Shown here in pieces: positions 9,041-17,570 of a stretch of 64,000 nucleotides of DNA. A model generated the notes under the pieces. The model saw nothing but the letters and a program-made list of their open reading frames with translations. It did no database searches and had not been told where the DNA came from. Each line of letters begins with the position of its first letter. Within the stretch, counting starts at the first letter, position 1. The position numbers and the translations under genes were made by a program. Origin of the DNA: Flavobacterium sp. CF136 (lineage in GTDB: Bacteria > Bacteroidota > Bacteroidia > Flavobacteriales > Flavobacteriaceae); NCBI RefSeq assembly GCF_000282055.1, contig NZ_AKJZ01000007.1, positions 1 to 64,000 of the forward strand, read 5' to 3'.

Positions 9041-9118
9041 AGTTTTTACAAATATTGGCTAAATTAAGGATTAGTTTACAGTTAATAGTTTCAGTTTGCA
9101 GTTTTTTAAGTTTTGTAA

Positions 9119-9967
9119 CTAAAAAAGCTTCTGTTTCATTTTCTGAAAACGATAATTTCTAATAAATTTAGCCTGTTCGGGAGTAACTAACAAAGGAGTT
9201 TTAGCATTTTTTGCTTTCCAAAATCCTTTGATGTAATCTAAAAAGAGAAGTGGCTTTTTTTTCATCATGGCCAATTTAGCCGATGCGATTGCTGTAATCC
9301 AGAAACCGTATCCTAATGTAAAAAAGGCTTCTCCTTGTTTGTAACGTGCTGTTTTGTTGTAGTTTGCGCCTGTTGGTTTAAGGTGTTTTACATGTAAAGT
9401 CGAGTCTGTAACTACTTTCCAATTATAGTATTTACAAAGTAATTCGTCTACAGTATCCCAGCCCATAGCTGGTTTTAAACCTCCAATTTGCCGAAAAGTT
9501 TCTTTTCTGTAGGCTTTCAGTGCACCACGAATATGATCTTTATCGGTTAGGTTTTCTAAAACCCAATCACCATCTTTTTCTATGTAACAAAATCCTCCTG
9601 CCATTCCAATTGTTGAATCGGATTGAAAGTGGGTAATTATAGTTTCGAAATAATTAGATGGAAATATTAAATCGCCGTCTATTTTTACAATAATATCGTA
9701 TTCCGAATCCAAAGTCTCAAAACCTTTTTGAAAAGCCTGAATTACTTTGCTTCCTGGCATATGAATCGCATCCGAAGTTTTGTTTACAATAGAAATATAC
9801 GGATTGTCTTTAGCAAAACCCAAAACAACTTCTTCTGTCTTATCTGTAGAATTGTCATTTACAACAACAACTTTTGAAGGTAAAACTGTTTGTGAAATTA
9901 AAGATTGTAAGGTCAGGCCAATTAAATCCTGTTCGTTATGGGCGGGAATGACGATGTAATATTTCAT
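9119..9967 (-). CDS. Family 2 glycosyltransferase
   Basis: This 282-residue protein has a GT-A type glycosyltransferase domain. The N-terminal strand YYIVIPAHNE is followed by VVVVNDNSTDKT, and the DxD-like metal/nucleotide-sugar motif IDGDL contains D97 and D99. WDTVDEL in the second half fits the acceptor-side acidic residue. A few aromatic and basic stretches near the C-terminus may attach to the membrane. It should transfer a sugar from a nucleotide donor, perhaps for surface polysaccharide. It lies 23 bp after the methyltransferase gene on the same strand, suggesting a small operon. Confidence 0.82.
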   Translation of the reverse strand: MKYYIVIPAHNEQDLIGLTLQSLISQTVLPSKVVVVNDNSTDKTEEVVLGFAKDNPYISIVNKTSDAIHMPGSKVIQAFQKGFETLDSEYDIIVKIDGDLIFPSNYFETIITHFQSDSTIGMAGGFCYIEKDGDWVLENLTDKDHIRGALKAYRKETFRQIGGLKPAMGWDTVDELLCKYYNWKVVTDSTLHVKHLKPTGANYNKTARYKQGEAFFTLGYGFWITAIASAKLAMMKKKPLLFLDYIKGFWKAKNAKTPLLVTPEQAKFIRNYRFQKMKQKLF

Positions 9968-9990
9968 ATTTTATAAAATGAAAACTGAGA

Positions 9991-10515
9991 CTATTTTACT
10001 TTTTCCGCGTAAACAATATAATATCTATTGGTGAAACTTCTTAAAAGCGGACGAATACCAAATTTTTTTACCGGGTTTGTCCATTTTTGTCTGTCGATTA
10101 TTTTCCAGCCGGTTTTCTCTAAAAGCCAGTCTAATTGCCAATCTTCAAATTCGTGATAATGTCTGTCCCACATATCTGTTTTGCTGCGATATGCAGGTGA
10201 AAACCATAAACGCATCGGAATTGAAATAAGAAGTTTGTCTGATTGGATTTCGTTTAAAATCGTAAACGGATTTAATAAGTGCTCGAAGATTTCGAAAGCA
10301 GTTACAACATCTTGTTTGTCGGTTTTTAATACATTCTGGTCTAAATCCAAGTCTTCACCAGTAGTATTTTTTACTGAATATCCGGCTTCTTTCATGATTT
10401 TCGAAAACGGATTTTCGACTCCTAAATCCAGGATTGTTTCAGAGGTTTTGATATGTTTTTGTAAAAATTCTAAAGTAAGTTTGAATCTTTTATTGGGAAA
10501 CGTTTTTTCGTACAT
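9991..10515 (-). CDS. SAM-dependent methyltransferase domain protein
   Basis: This 174-residue protein starts at MYEKTFPNKRF; the Met 12 codons earlier is ignored because it would sit nearer the promoter-like CAAA boxes at 10541-10556. ETILDLGVENPFS looks like the SAM-binding glycine loop in weakened form, and DVVTAFEIFEHLLNP matches the later class I motif seen in UbiE/COQ5-like enzymes. The substrate is unknown. It precedes the glycosyltransferase in a likely two-gene unit, so a role in modifying a glycan or glycolipid is plausible but unproven. Confidence 0.7.
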   Translation of the reverse strand: MYEKTFPNKRFKLTLEFLQKHIKTSETILDLGVENPFSKIMKEAGYSVKNTTGEDLDLDQNVLKTDKQDVVTAFEIFEHLLNPFTILNEIQSDKLLISIPMRLWFSPAYRSKTDMWDRHYHEFEDWQLDWLLEKTGWKIIDRQKWTNPVKKFGIRPLLRSFTNRYYIVYAEKVK

Positions 10516-10631
10516 TTTATAGTTTTTAACAGCAAAGGCGCAAAGATACAAAGTTATCTTCTTTTTTATGTTTTTTAATTGGATGGAAAATAAAAAGTCC
10601 GCATTTAAAATGCAGACTTTTTAGTAATCAT

Positions 10632-10682
10632 TATTCAGTCTCGGTTTTTAGATCAGCTAAACTGAATACTGAGACTGAAAAC
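10632..10682. repeat. CAGTCTCAG-type inverted repeat
   Basis: TTCAGTCTC and GAGACTGAA form inverse arms around AT-rich sequence between the methyltransferase and ketoacyl synthase genes. The same phrase family appears at 26164-26232 and 35161-35220. Confidence 0.7.
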
Positions 10683-11740
10683 TAATATCGATAAACAAAT
10701 GCGTTAACATTCATTCCTGCTCCAACCGAAGCAAAAATTACAACATCGCCTTTATTGATTTCGTGATTTTCTAATTTCCCCTGAATCAAAAGATCATATA
10801 GAGTAGGAACTGTAGCAACACTGCTGTTCCCTAAATCATGAATGCTCATTGGCATTATATTTTCAGGCGGGGTTTTTTCATATAATTTATAAAAACGGGT
10901 AATAATGGCTTCATCCATTTTTTCATTAGCCTGGTGAATCAGTATTTTTTTGACTTCGTCAATGGCAATTCCGCTTTTGTCCAGGCATTCTTTCATGGCA
11001 CATGGAACCTGGCTCAATGCAAATTCGTAAATCTTGCGTCCGTACATTTTAATGTATTTGATATCCGGATCTAAATCTGGATTGTAAGATTTTCCAAAAT
11101 ATAAAAAACCAGCCTCTTCATTTGCAAAAGTAGCACTTTCGTAAGACAGCAAACCGGCTTCGTCATCTGAAGCTTCTAAAACTGAAGCACCCGCACCATC
11201 AGAATAAATCATCGAATCACGATCATGATCGTCAACAACTCTTGATAAGGTTTCAGCACCAATTACCAATACTCTTTTAGCCATTCCGGATTTGATGAAA
11301 GCGTTGGCTTGTAAAACACCTTCGATCCAGCCAGGGCACCCAAAAAGAATGTCATAAGCGACACATTTTGGATTTTTGATGTCCAGTTTATTTTTGACAC
11401 GGGTAGCTAAACTCGGAATCATATCTGATTGATTTGTTCCCGATTTTACATCACCAAAATTATGGGCAAAAATGATATAATCTAATGACTCTTTGTCAAT
11501 ATTTGCATTAGCAATTGCTTTTTCAGCAGCAAAAAAGGCTAAATCTGAAGAGGTATGATGGTCTTCTGCATAACGGCGGTTTTCTATACCGGTTATTCCC
11601 TTAAACTTTTTAATTACAACTTCGTTCGGGTAGCCAAAAGGAGTTCCGTCTTCATTCAAAAAAACATGTTTGTCAAAATCAGTATTCTTAACTTCTTTCT
11701 GTGGAATGTAACTTCCGATGCCTATAATTTTTATTTTCAT
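10682..11740 (-). CDS. 3-oxoacyl-ACP synthase III family protein (FabH-like)
   Basis: This is a 352-residue thiolase-fold condensing enzyme. The catalytic triad is present: Cys135 in FGCPGW, His269 in HQANEKMDEA and Asn305 in GNSSVATVP. FabH-type enzymes condense an acyl-CoA with malonyl-ACP to start fatty-acid or related chains. The insertion and changed loop relative to housekeeping FabH suggest a specialised primer or product. The first Met of the frame (11815) is rejected because the extra 25 residues are AT-rich upstream DNA; MKIKIIGIGSYIP is the normal N-terminus. No other biosynthesis gene adjoins it. Confidence 0.85.
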   Translation of the reverse strand: MKIKIIGIGSYIPQKEVKNTDFDKHVFLNEDGTPFGYPNEVVIKKFKGITGIENRRYAEDHHTSSDLAFFAAEKAIANANIDKESLDYIIFAHNFGDVKSGTNQSDMIPSLATRVKNKLDIKNPKCVAYDILFGCPGWIEGVLQANAFIKSGMAKRVLVIGAETLSRVVDDHDRDSMIYSDGAGASVLEASDDEAGLLSYESATFANEEAGFLYFGKSYNPDLDPDIKYIKMYGRKIYEFALSQVPCAMKECLDKSGIAIDEVKKILIHQANEKMDEAIITRFYKLYEKTPPENIMPMSIHDLGNSSVATVPTLYDLLIQGKLENHEINKGDVVIFASVGAGMNVNAFVYRY

Positions 11741-12064
11741 TAGTCCTTTTTCCAAAAATTTTACGGCTAATTTATAAATAAATAAATAATTACAACTATA
11801 AAAATTACTATGCATGCATATAATTATGAAATAATAATTTTTAACTGTAAATATTGTTTATTTTTTAATGAAATTTATATTTTGCCGAGATTTCAAACGA
11901 TTGAAATAACAGAATGAGTTAATTTTTTTTGTTTCAGGTTTCAGGTTTCAAGTTTTTGTGTAACCGTATAATTAACGATGTAGTCATTTCTTTCGTGAAA
12001 AAGAAAACCCGACAGGTTTTTAAAACCTGTCGGGTTGAATATGTATTTAAAGAAAATCTAATTC
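11741..12064. other. Intergenic region between gcvP and the FabH-like gene
   Basis: No gene is seen. It contains the palindrome TATGCATGCATA (11810-11821), three near-tandem copies of TTTCAGG (about 11933-11952) and the palindromic terminator of gcvP. I found no complete consensus promoter for the FabH-like gene. Confidence 0.6.
12006..12036 (-). terminator. Palindromic terminator/repeat after gcvP
   Basis: AACCCGACAGGTTTT is followed by its near-perfect inverse, giving a 15-bp stem with almost no loop. It lies 30 bp past the gcvP stop codon and is followed on the minus strand by a T-rich tract. A related palindrome (AACCTAACAGG type) occurs at 21524-21556. Confidence 0.75.
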
Positions 12065-14914
12065 TTAATTTTCCATGTAAGCCTCAATAGGAGCACAGCT
12101 GCATATTAAATTTCTGTCTCCAAAAGCATCATCTGCTCTGCGAACTGAAGGCCAGAATTTGTTTTCGGCAATATATTCTAATGGGAAAGCGGCTTGTTCT
12201 CTTGTATATGGGAAATTCCAAGTCTCAGATGTCAGCATTGCTAAAGTATGAGGAGAATTTTTTAATACATTATTGCTGTCTTCGATTACAGCTGCTTCAA
12301 TTTCTTTTCTGATAGAAATCATGGCGTCACAAAAACGATCTAATTCTTCTAAGTTTTCACTTTCAGTTGGTTCGATCATTAAAGTTCCGGCAACCGGGAA
12401 AGATACTGTTGGTGCGTGGAAACCGTAATCCATTAAACGTTTTGCAATATCGGTAACTTCGATTCCTTTTTGTTTGAAAGGACGACACTCTAAAATCATT
12501 TCGTGAGCTGCACGGCCCATTTCTCCTGAATATAAAGTATCGTAGTGACCGTTTAATTTTTCTTTGATGTAGTTAGCATTTAAAATTGCATGTTCAGTAG
12601 CACTTTTTAATCCTTCGGCACCTAACATCGAAATGTATCCGTAAGAAATCAAACAAACTAAAGCTGAACCCCAAGGAGCAGCAGAAATAGCTGTAATGGC
12701 AGTTTCTCCTCCTGTTGGAATTACCGGATTTCCTGGTAAGAAAGGAACCAACTGAGGCGCTACGCAAATAGGACCAACTCCGGGACCTCCACCACCGTGA
12801 GGAATTGCGAATGTTTTGTGTAAGTTTAGGTGACAAACGTCAGCTCCAATTGTAGCCGGATTTGTTAATCCAACCTGAGCGTTCATGTTGGCACCATCCA
12901 TATAAACTTGTCCACCGTTATCGTGGATTATTTTTGTAATTTCCTGAATAGCACTTTCAAAAACTCCGTGAGTTGATGGATAAGTTACCATTAAACAAGA
13001 TAAATTGTCTTTATGAAGAATTGCTTTTTCGCGTAAATCTTCAACGTCAATATTTCCGTTTTCCAACGTTTTTGTAACTACAACTTTCATTCCGGCCATA
13101 GCAGCAGAAGCTGGATTTGTACCGTGAGCAGATGAAGGAATCAAAGCTATGTTTCTGTGATCGTCTCCACGAGATTGGTGGTACGCACGTATAACCATAA
13201 GTCCTGCGTATTCTCCTTGTGCACCAGAATTTGGCTGTAAAGTTGTTCCGGCAAAACCTGTAATTACATTTAATTGCTGTTCTAATTTTTTTAACATTTC
13301 CTGATATCCCTGTGCCTGGTCAAGTGGAGCAAAAGGGTGAATGTTGTTCCAGTTTGGGTTACTTAACGGAAGCATTTCTGCAGCAGCGTTCAATTTCATG
13401 GTGCAAGAACCTAACGAAATCATCGAGTGATTCAATGCTAAATCTTTACGCTCCAACATTTTGATGTAACGCATTAAAGCAGTTTCCGAATGATATTTGT
13501 TGAAAACGTCATGCTCTAAGAAAGCTGAAGTTCTTTTTACTGAATCAGGGAAATGGTTTGTTTCTGTAAATGTAGAAACTGTAGTTGGTTGTAGCGAAAG
13601 TGCTTTTGCAAAAATAGTGATGATATCATTTACATCAGAAACACTTGTCGTTTCGTTTAATGAAATCGAGATTGTGTTTTCATCAACATAATAAAAGTTT
13701 ACTTCGTTTGCTTCTGCAACTGCTTTTACTTTTTTAGCATCAGCTTTCACCAAAATAGTATCAAAGAAAGCAGAGTTGATTTGCTCTACACCTAGTTTTT
13801 TCAATTCATTTGCCAAAGTTGCGGCAGCTGCATGTACTTTGTCAGCAATGTATTGCAAACCTTTTGGTCCGTGGTAAACAGCATACATTCCGGCCATTAC
13901 AGATAATAGAACCTGTGCAGTACAAATGTTTGAAGTCGCTTTATCACGTTTGATATGTTGCTCACGAGTTTGCAAAGCCATACGTAAAGCGCGGTTTCCG
14001 TTAGTGTCGATTGTAACCCCAATAATACGTCCCGGCATGCTTCGTTTGTATTCGTCTTTTGTCGCAAAATAAGCTGCGTGTGGTCCACCGTAACCTAACG
14101 GAATTCCGAAGCGTTGTGTAGTTCCAACAACTACAGCAGCGCCCATTTCTCCCGGAGGAGTTAATTTTGCCAAACTTAAAATATCAGCAGCAACAGCCAC
14201 TTTAATTTCGCTTGTAGCTGCTTTTTCGATAAAAGCAGTATAATCGTAAACTTGTCCGTATTTTCCAGGATATTGTAAAATAGCTCCGAAGAATTCTGTT
14301 GAGAAATCAAAAGTTTCGTGGTTTCCAATTACTAATTCAACTCCAATTGGTGTTGCGCGAGTTTGCAAAACAGAAAGTGTTTGAGGAAGAATTTCTTCTG
14401 AAACGAAAAATTTATTTACGTTATTTTTCTTTTGATCGCGAGAACGAACGTCTAGCAACAAAGCCATAGCTTCTGCAGCAGCAGTTCCTTCATCTAATAA
14501 GGAAGCATTGGCAATCTCCATTCCGGTTAATTCAATAACTGTAGTCTGGAAATTCAAAATTGCTTCAAGACGACCTTGTGCAATTTCAGCCTGATACGGA
14601 GTATAAGCAGTATACCATCCCGGGTTTTCAAAAACATTACGCTGAATTACAGCAGGAACAATTGCCGCGTTGTAACCTAAACCAATGTATGTTTTAAAGA
14701 TTTTATTTTTGTTCCCTAATTGCTGAATGTGGTTTGAAAATTCATATTCTGTCATTTCAGGATCTAAGTTCAAAGGTGCTTTTAAACGAATGTCATCCGG
14801 AAGTGTTTCGTAAACAAGTTGTTCAATCGATTCCACTCCAATAGTCTTTAACATGTGTTGAAGATCTGTTTCTCTTGGGCCAATGTGTCTTAAAGCAAAA
14901 GCATCTGTTCTCAT
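12065..14914 (-). CDS. gcvP: Glycine dehydrogenase (decarboxylating), P-protein
   Basis: This 949-residue cytoplasmic enzyme decarboxylates glycine and passes the aminomethyl group to the lipoyl H-protein in the glycine cleavage system. It is the fused form: the N-terminal half (with GTAAAEAMALL and GYGGPHAAYFA) and the C-terminal half (with SAHGTNPASAAMAGM) correspond to the two subunits of split enzymes. PLP binds Lys700 in CHLNLHKTF, followed by the glycine-rich PHGGGGPG. Length is normal. The other gcv genes are not in this window, and the 5' region shows no glycine riboswitch. Confidence 0.97.
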   Translation of the reverse strand: MRTDAFALRHIGPRETDLQHMLKTIGVESIEQLVYETLPDDIRLKAPLNLDPEMTEYEFSNHIQQLGNKNKIFKTYIGLGYNAAIVPAVIQRNVFENPGWYTAYTPYQAEIAQGRLEAILNFQTTVIELTGMEIANASLLDEGTAAAEAMALLLDVRSRDQKKNNVNKFFVSEEILPQTLSVLQTRATPIGVELVIGNHETFDFSTEFFGAILQYPGKYGQVYDYTAFIEKAATSEIKVAVAADILSLAKLTPPGEMGAAVVVGTTQRFGIPLGYGGPHAAYFATKDEYKRSMPGRIIGVTIDTNGNRALRMALQTREQHIKRDKATSNICTAQVLLSVMAGMYAVYHGPKGLQYIADKVHAAAATLANELKKLGVEQINSAFFDTILVKADAKKVKAVAEANEVNFYYVDENTISISLNETTSVSDVNDIITIFAKALSLQPTTVSTFTETNHFPDSVKRTSAFLEHDVFNKYHSETALMRYIKMLERKDLALNHSMISLGSCTMKLNAAAEMLPLSNPNWNNIHPFAPLDQAQGYQEMLKKLEQQLNVITGFAGTTLQPNSGAQGEYAGLMVIRAYHQSRGDDHRNIALIPSSAHGTNPASAAMAGMKVVVTKTLENGNIDVEDLREKAILHKDNLSCLMVTYPSTHGVFESAIQEITKIIHDNGGQVYMDGANMNAQVGLTNPATIGADVCHLNLHKTFAIPHGGGGPGVGPICVAPQLVPFLPGNPVIPTGGETAITAISAAPWGSALVCLISYGYISMLGAEGLKSATEHAILNANYIKEKLNGHYDTLYSGEMGRAAHEMILECRPFKQKGIEVTDIAKRLMDYGFHAPTVSFPVAGTLMIEPTESENLEELDRFCDAMISIRKEIEAAVIEDSNNVLKNSPHTLAMLTSETWNFPYTREQAAFPLEYIAENKFWPSVRRADDAFGDRNLICSCAPIEAYMEN

Positions 14915-15133
14915 TTGTAGCTATCTATTTTTTAAAAAGAAATGTAATTTGCAATGTATATCCTTCGATTTTATGAAGTTTACATAGGTTTATTACATTT
15001 TACAGTAAATGTGTTGTTTTTTTGTGGCGCAAAATTAAGTATTATTAATAATTTAATGGGTATTTTTAACTTCAATTTTTATGAATTTTTCAACTAACGA
15101 GTTGATTTGTTAACAATTGATTAGATTTAAGAA

Positions 15134-15946
15134 ATGAAACTATTGAAACAAATATTCGATTTTTACCTGATTAGTAGTATTCACGTGGCTTTATCGTGTT
15201 ATGCTTTGGTGCGGATTACGTTTCATATATTTCATATTCAGTACGATGAATCAATGGCCTTGTTTGTTTTTTTTGGAACAATTGTGGGGTATAATTTTGT
15301 TAAATATGATGCCTTGGTTCGGGTAAAAAAAAATCCGGTAGGAAATCAGTTGAAAATTATTGCTGTTTTGAGTTTTATTTCGGCGATTTTAGCTGGGTAT
15401 TATTTTTTTCATCTAAAGCGGATCACACAAATTGTCTCTTTTGGTATATTTGCGATAACGGCATTGTATACACTTCCGTTTTTTCCAAACAGAAGAAATG
15501 CCCGAAACTGGGCAGGTGTAAAAATTTATATTGTAGCACTTTGCTGGGTCGGAGCTACTTTGGTTTTGCCTTTAATCAATGCTGAAATTCCTGCTACTGC
15601 AGATTTTTTTATAAAATGTGTTCAACGTTTTGTTTTGGTCTTTGTACTGATTCTCGTTTTCGAAATCATCGACTTGACCAATGATGACCCACATTTAAAA
15701 ACTGTACCGCAAATAATAGGAGTGAAGAAAACTAAAATTTTAGGACTTTTATTATTGATTCCGTTTTGGTTTTTAGAGGTTTTTATATCCACATTTAATT
15801 ATCGTGATCTTTTTATAAATCTTGTTATGGTCGCCATGTTGATGTTGTTTATATTGTTTGCCAATCCAAATCGCCCAAAATATTATACTTCTTTTTGGGT
15901 TGAAAGTGTGCCTATTTTCTGGTGGCTGATGATTGTTTTTTTGTGA
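15134..15946 (+). CDS. Multi-pass membrane protein, UbiA-prenyltransferase-like
   Basis: This protein of 270 residues has about seven to eight hydrophobic segments. Around residues 180-200, EIIDLTNDDPHLKTVPQIIG followed by VKKTK resembles the second Asp-rich motif of UbiA prenyltransferases (D...D...TLP..LG). The first Asp-rich motif (NDxxDxxxD) is replaced by GYNFVKYDALVR, so catalysis in the usual way is doubtful. It is either a diverged UbiA-fold protein with a different job or a false resemblance. It stands alone, divergent from gcvP and ahead of the accessory stretch at 16-19 kb. Confidence 0.5.
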   Translation: MKLLKQIFDFYLISSIHVALSCYALVRITFHIFHIQYDESMALFVFFGTIVGYNFVKYDALVRVKKNPVGNQLKIIAVLSFISAILAGYYFFHLKRITQIVSFGIFAITALYTLPFFPNRRNARNWAGVKIYIVALCWVGATLVLPLINAEIPATADFFIKCVQRFVLVFVLILVFEIIDLTNDDPHLKTVPQIIGVKKTKILGLLLLIPFWFLEVFISTFNYRDLFINLVMVAMLMLFILFANPNRPKYYTSFWVESVPIFWWLMIVFL

Positions 15947-16313
15947 TTTTCTTTGAACTCTATAAGAAGTTTTCGGATTCAATTTGATTTCCTTGAAACA
16001 TATGTGTTTTTATAAGGTGTTCATTTTGAATTAATTGTATGTTTTTTGTGGCTTTTTTCTTCAAATTATGTTTTATAAGAATAGTCTCATGACTTATTTT
16101 GTTTGTCTCATGACAAAGAATCTTTTTTCTATAGCATTTTTTCAGCTAAATCCAGATGTCTAATATAGCTTTGTTATAGAAAAAAGTAGAAGCTAGCTAA
16201 AATTGTTTTTCAACATTTGTTTCAGGATGTTTTTTAAAAGTTTGATTTCAAGTTATTTACGGGACTTGAAAATACTGTTTATTCAAATGTTCTAAATAAA
16301 TAGTAAATCAAAA

Positions 16314-16358
16314 AAGTGGAGCAGAACCCACTTAAAAAAACGAGGCGGATCTGAAAAG
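16314..16358 (+). ncRNA. Conserved 45-nt leader element, copy A
   Basis: AAGTGG (16314-16319) pairs with CCACTT (16328-16333) in a 6-bp hairpin with an 8-nt loop AGCAGAAC, followed by an A-run, CGAGGCGGATCTG and AAAAG. Of 45 positions, 43 are identical to copy B at 18998-19042. In copy B the loop CAGATCC is exactly complementary to the downstream GGATCTG, giving a possible pseudoknot; here one base change (CAGAACC) weakens that pairing. The type of RNA is unknown, so the ncRNA label is an inference. Confidence 0.45.
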
Positions 16359-16362
16359 CCCT

Positions 16363-16386
16363 ATGAGTAAGAAAATTAAAAAATAA
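16363..16386 (+). CDS. Possible seven-residue leader peptide
   Basis: ATG at 16363 opens a complete ORF encoding MSKKIKK, ending with TAA four bases before the ATG of the next gene. It directly follows the 45-nt element. Lysine-rich mini-ORFs this close to a gene can couple translation, but random AT-rich DNA also yields them. It is not present at the equivalent place after copy B. Confidence 0.25.
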   Translation: MSKKIKK

Positions 16387-16390
16387 TATC

Positions 16391-17410
16391 ATGGACAATA
16401 ATCATACACAAGTATTACCTTCTGTTAAAAAAGAAACTGGAGATGAATCACTACCAAGTTCTACTGCAGGATTGTACAACACCCTTTGTGAAGGTTTACA
16501 TTTGAGTAACAAACAATTTCAAATGATTCAAGGAGTTTTACCTGTTCAAACAGATGCATCCGGAGTTTATAATTTTGTAGATGGAATTCCGCCAGTGTCA
16601 GTTTCTACATTATACACGAGTAACCCAATCAATGGTCTAAATGGTAATATGCAGATCGTTATTAGTGATGCAAAACCAAGTTTTTTGAGTAAACTGGCAC
16701 AGGATAATTATGTTAATCCAAAATATTGGGTTGATGGAAATGTTGCGGTAGATCCTATTTATTCTCCAAATTTTGCTGATTTGTATAATCAGGTAAATAA
16801 TGGTTCATCAGCTTATATAGCATTTGATTCTGCAACAGCCGATAGTAACATTGATTCTTCCTGGGCAAAAAGCACAGGGTCTGCAGGAGTAGGTTTTTGG
16901 GGAACTTCTTCGAGTTCAGTTTCAACAGAATTAAATAAAAAGGCATCTTCTTCCCGAATTACTGTAAGCATTTCGATCGATAAATATGCGTATTTACAAG
17001 TTCGTGCAGGGGGATGGTTTACACAAGGCTTTTTTACAAATCAATATAAAGATCCTGCTAAGTGGAATCAAGGCCAAGCTGATTGGGATAGAGTTTTTGG
17101 TCCTCAAGGTTCATGTCAGAATATTGCTAATCAAGTATTGTTGGTAAATGGATATACTATTACTACAACTTCTTATGCTGTTTATTCTGAATCTGAATAT
17201 AACCAAATTGTAACAAGTAAAGACACTAATGTGTGGCCATTTTATACTTCTCATTCCAGTTCTACGGTTACACAAACTCATACACATGATTCAGAGGGTT
17301 ATATTACTACAGTAATTACATGTAAACCAGGAAGTTTACAAATATTAGGTATGGGAGTTATACCTACTAAACTTGCTATTGAAGGACCTTCAGTTTCCAG
17401 ATTAATTTAA
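16391..17410 (+). CDS. Unrecognised protein, member A of a two-gene paralogous family
   Basis: This is a 339-residue protein I do not recognise. It has no signal peptide, lipobox or membrane segment and is rich in Ser, Thr, Asn and aromatic residues. Features shared with the next gene include KPSFLSKLAQDNY, NPKYW, AYIAFDS, GGWFTQ with a following QYKDPAKWN, WDRVFG and NVWPFYTS, in the same order. A Ser/Thr-rich tract at about 158-185 and VTQTHTHDSEG near 300 are specific to this copy. The shape suggests a soluble beta-rich protein. It is preceded by the conserved leader element and ends at a strong terminator. Confidence 0.7.
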   Translation: MDNNHTQVLPSVKKETGDESLPSSTAGLYNTLCEGLHLSNKQFQMIQGVLPVQTDASGVYNFVDGIPPVSVSTLYTSNPINGLNGNMQIVISDAKPSFLSKLAQDNYVNPKYWVDGNVAVDPIYSPNFADLYNQVNNGSSAYIAFDSATADSNIDSSWAKSTGSAGVGFWGTSSSSVSTELNKKASSSRITVSISIDKYAYLQVRAGGWFTQGFFTNQYKDPAKWNQGQADWDRVFGPQGSCQNIANQVLLVNGYTITTTSYAVYSESEYNQIVTSKDTNVWPFYTSHSSSTVTQTHTHDSEGYITTVITCKPGSLQILGMGVIPTKLAIEGPSVSRLI

Positions 17411-17432
17411 TTTCATTTAAAAGTAAAATAGG

Positions 17433-17465
17433 GAGAGCACAGTTTATTCTGTGTTCTCTTTTTTT
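17433..17465 (+). terminator. Terminator between the two unknown paralogues
   Basis: AGAGCACAG and CTGTGTTCT pair with one G-U and are followed by a run of seven or more Ts, 25 bp past the stop codon. The second paralogue therefore needs its own promoter. Confidence 0.8.
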
Positions 17466-17570
17466 AATTGGACATCAATTCTCAATTGCTTGGCATTTTA
17501 TATAGAATTTGTCATTTTATAACTGAAATCGGTATCCAAACAGTTTTACATCAACTTAATAAAAATAGTT

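Larger units (their letters stand above)
15947..16390 (+). promoter_or_regulatory. Long leader and upstream region of the first unknown paralogue
   Basis: This 444-bp gene-free stretch contains a -7 element TAGCTTTG (16166-16173) with no matching TTG at the right distance. It also contains a leader of about 200 nt ending in a foldable 45-bp element (16314-16358) and a seven-codon ORF. The segment around 16120-16180 is recognisably similar to 18880-18945, where the second copy of the element is found. Confidence 0.55.

Noticed and set aside
14915..15133. Glycine riboswitch before gcvP
   Set aside because: Only AT-rich DNA and weak -7 matches are present; the paired aptamer stems and conserved G-rich cores of the riboswitch are not seen.
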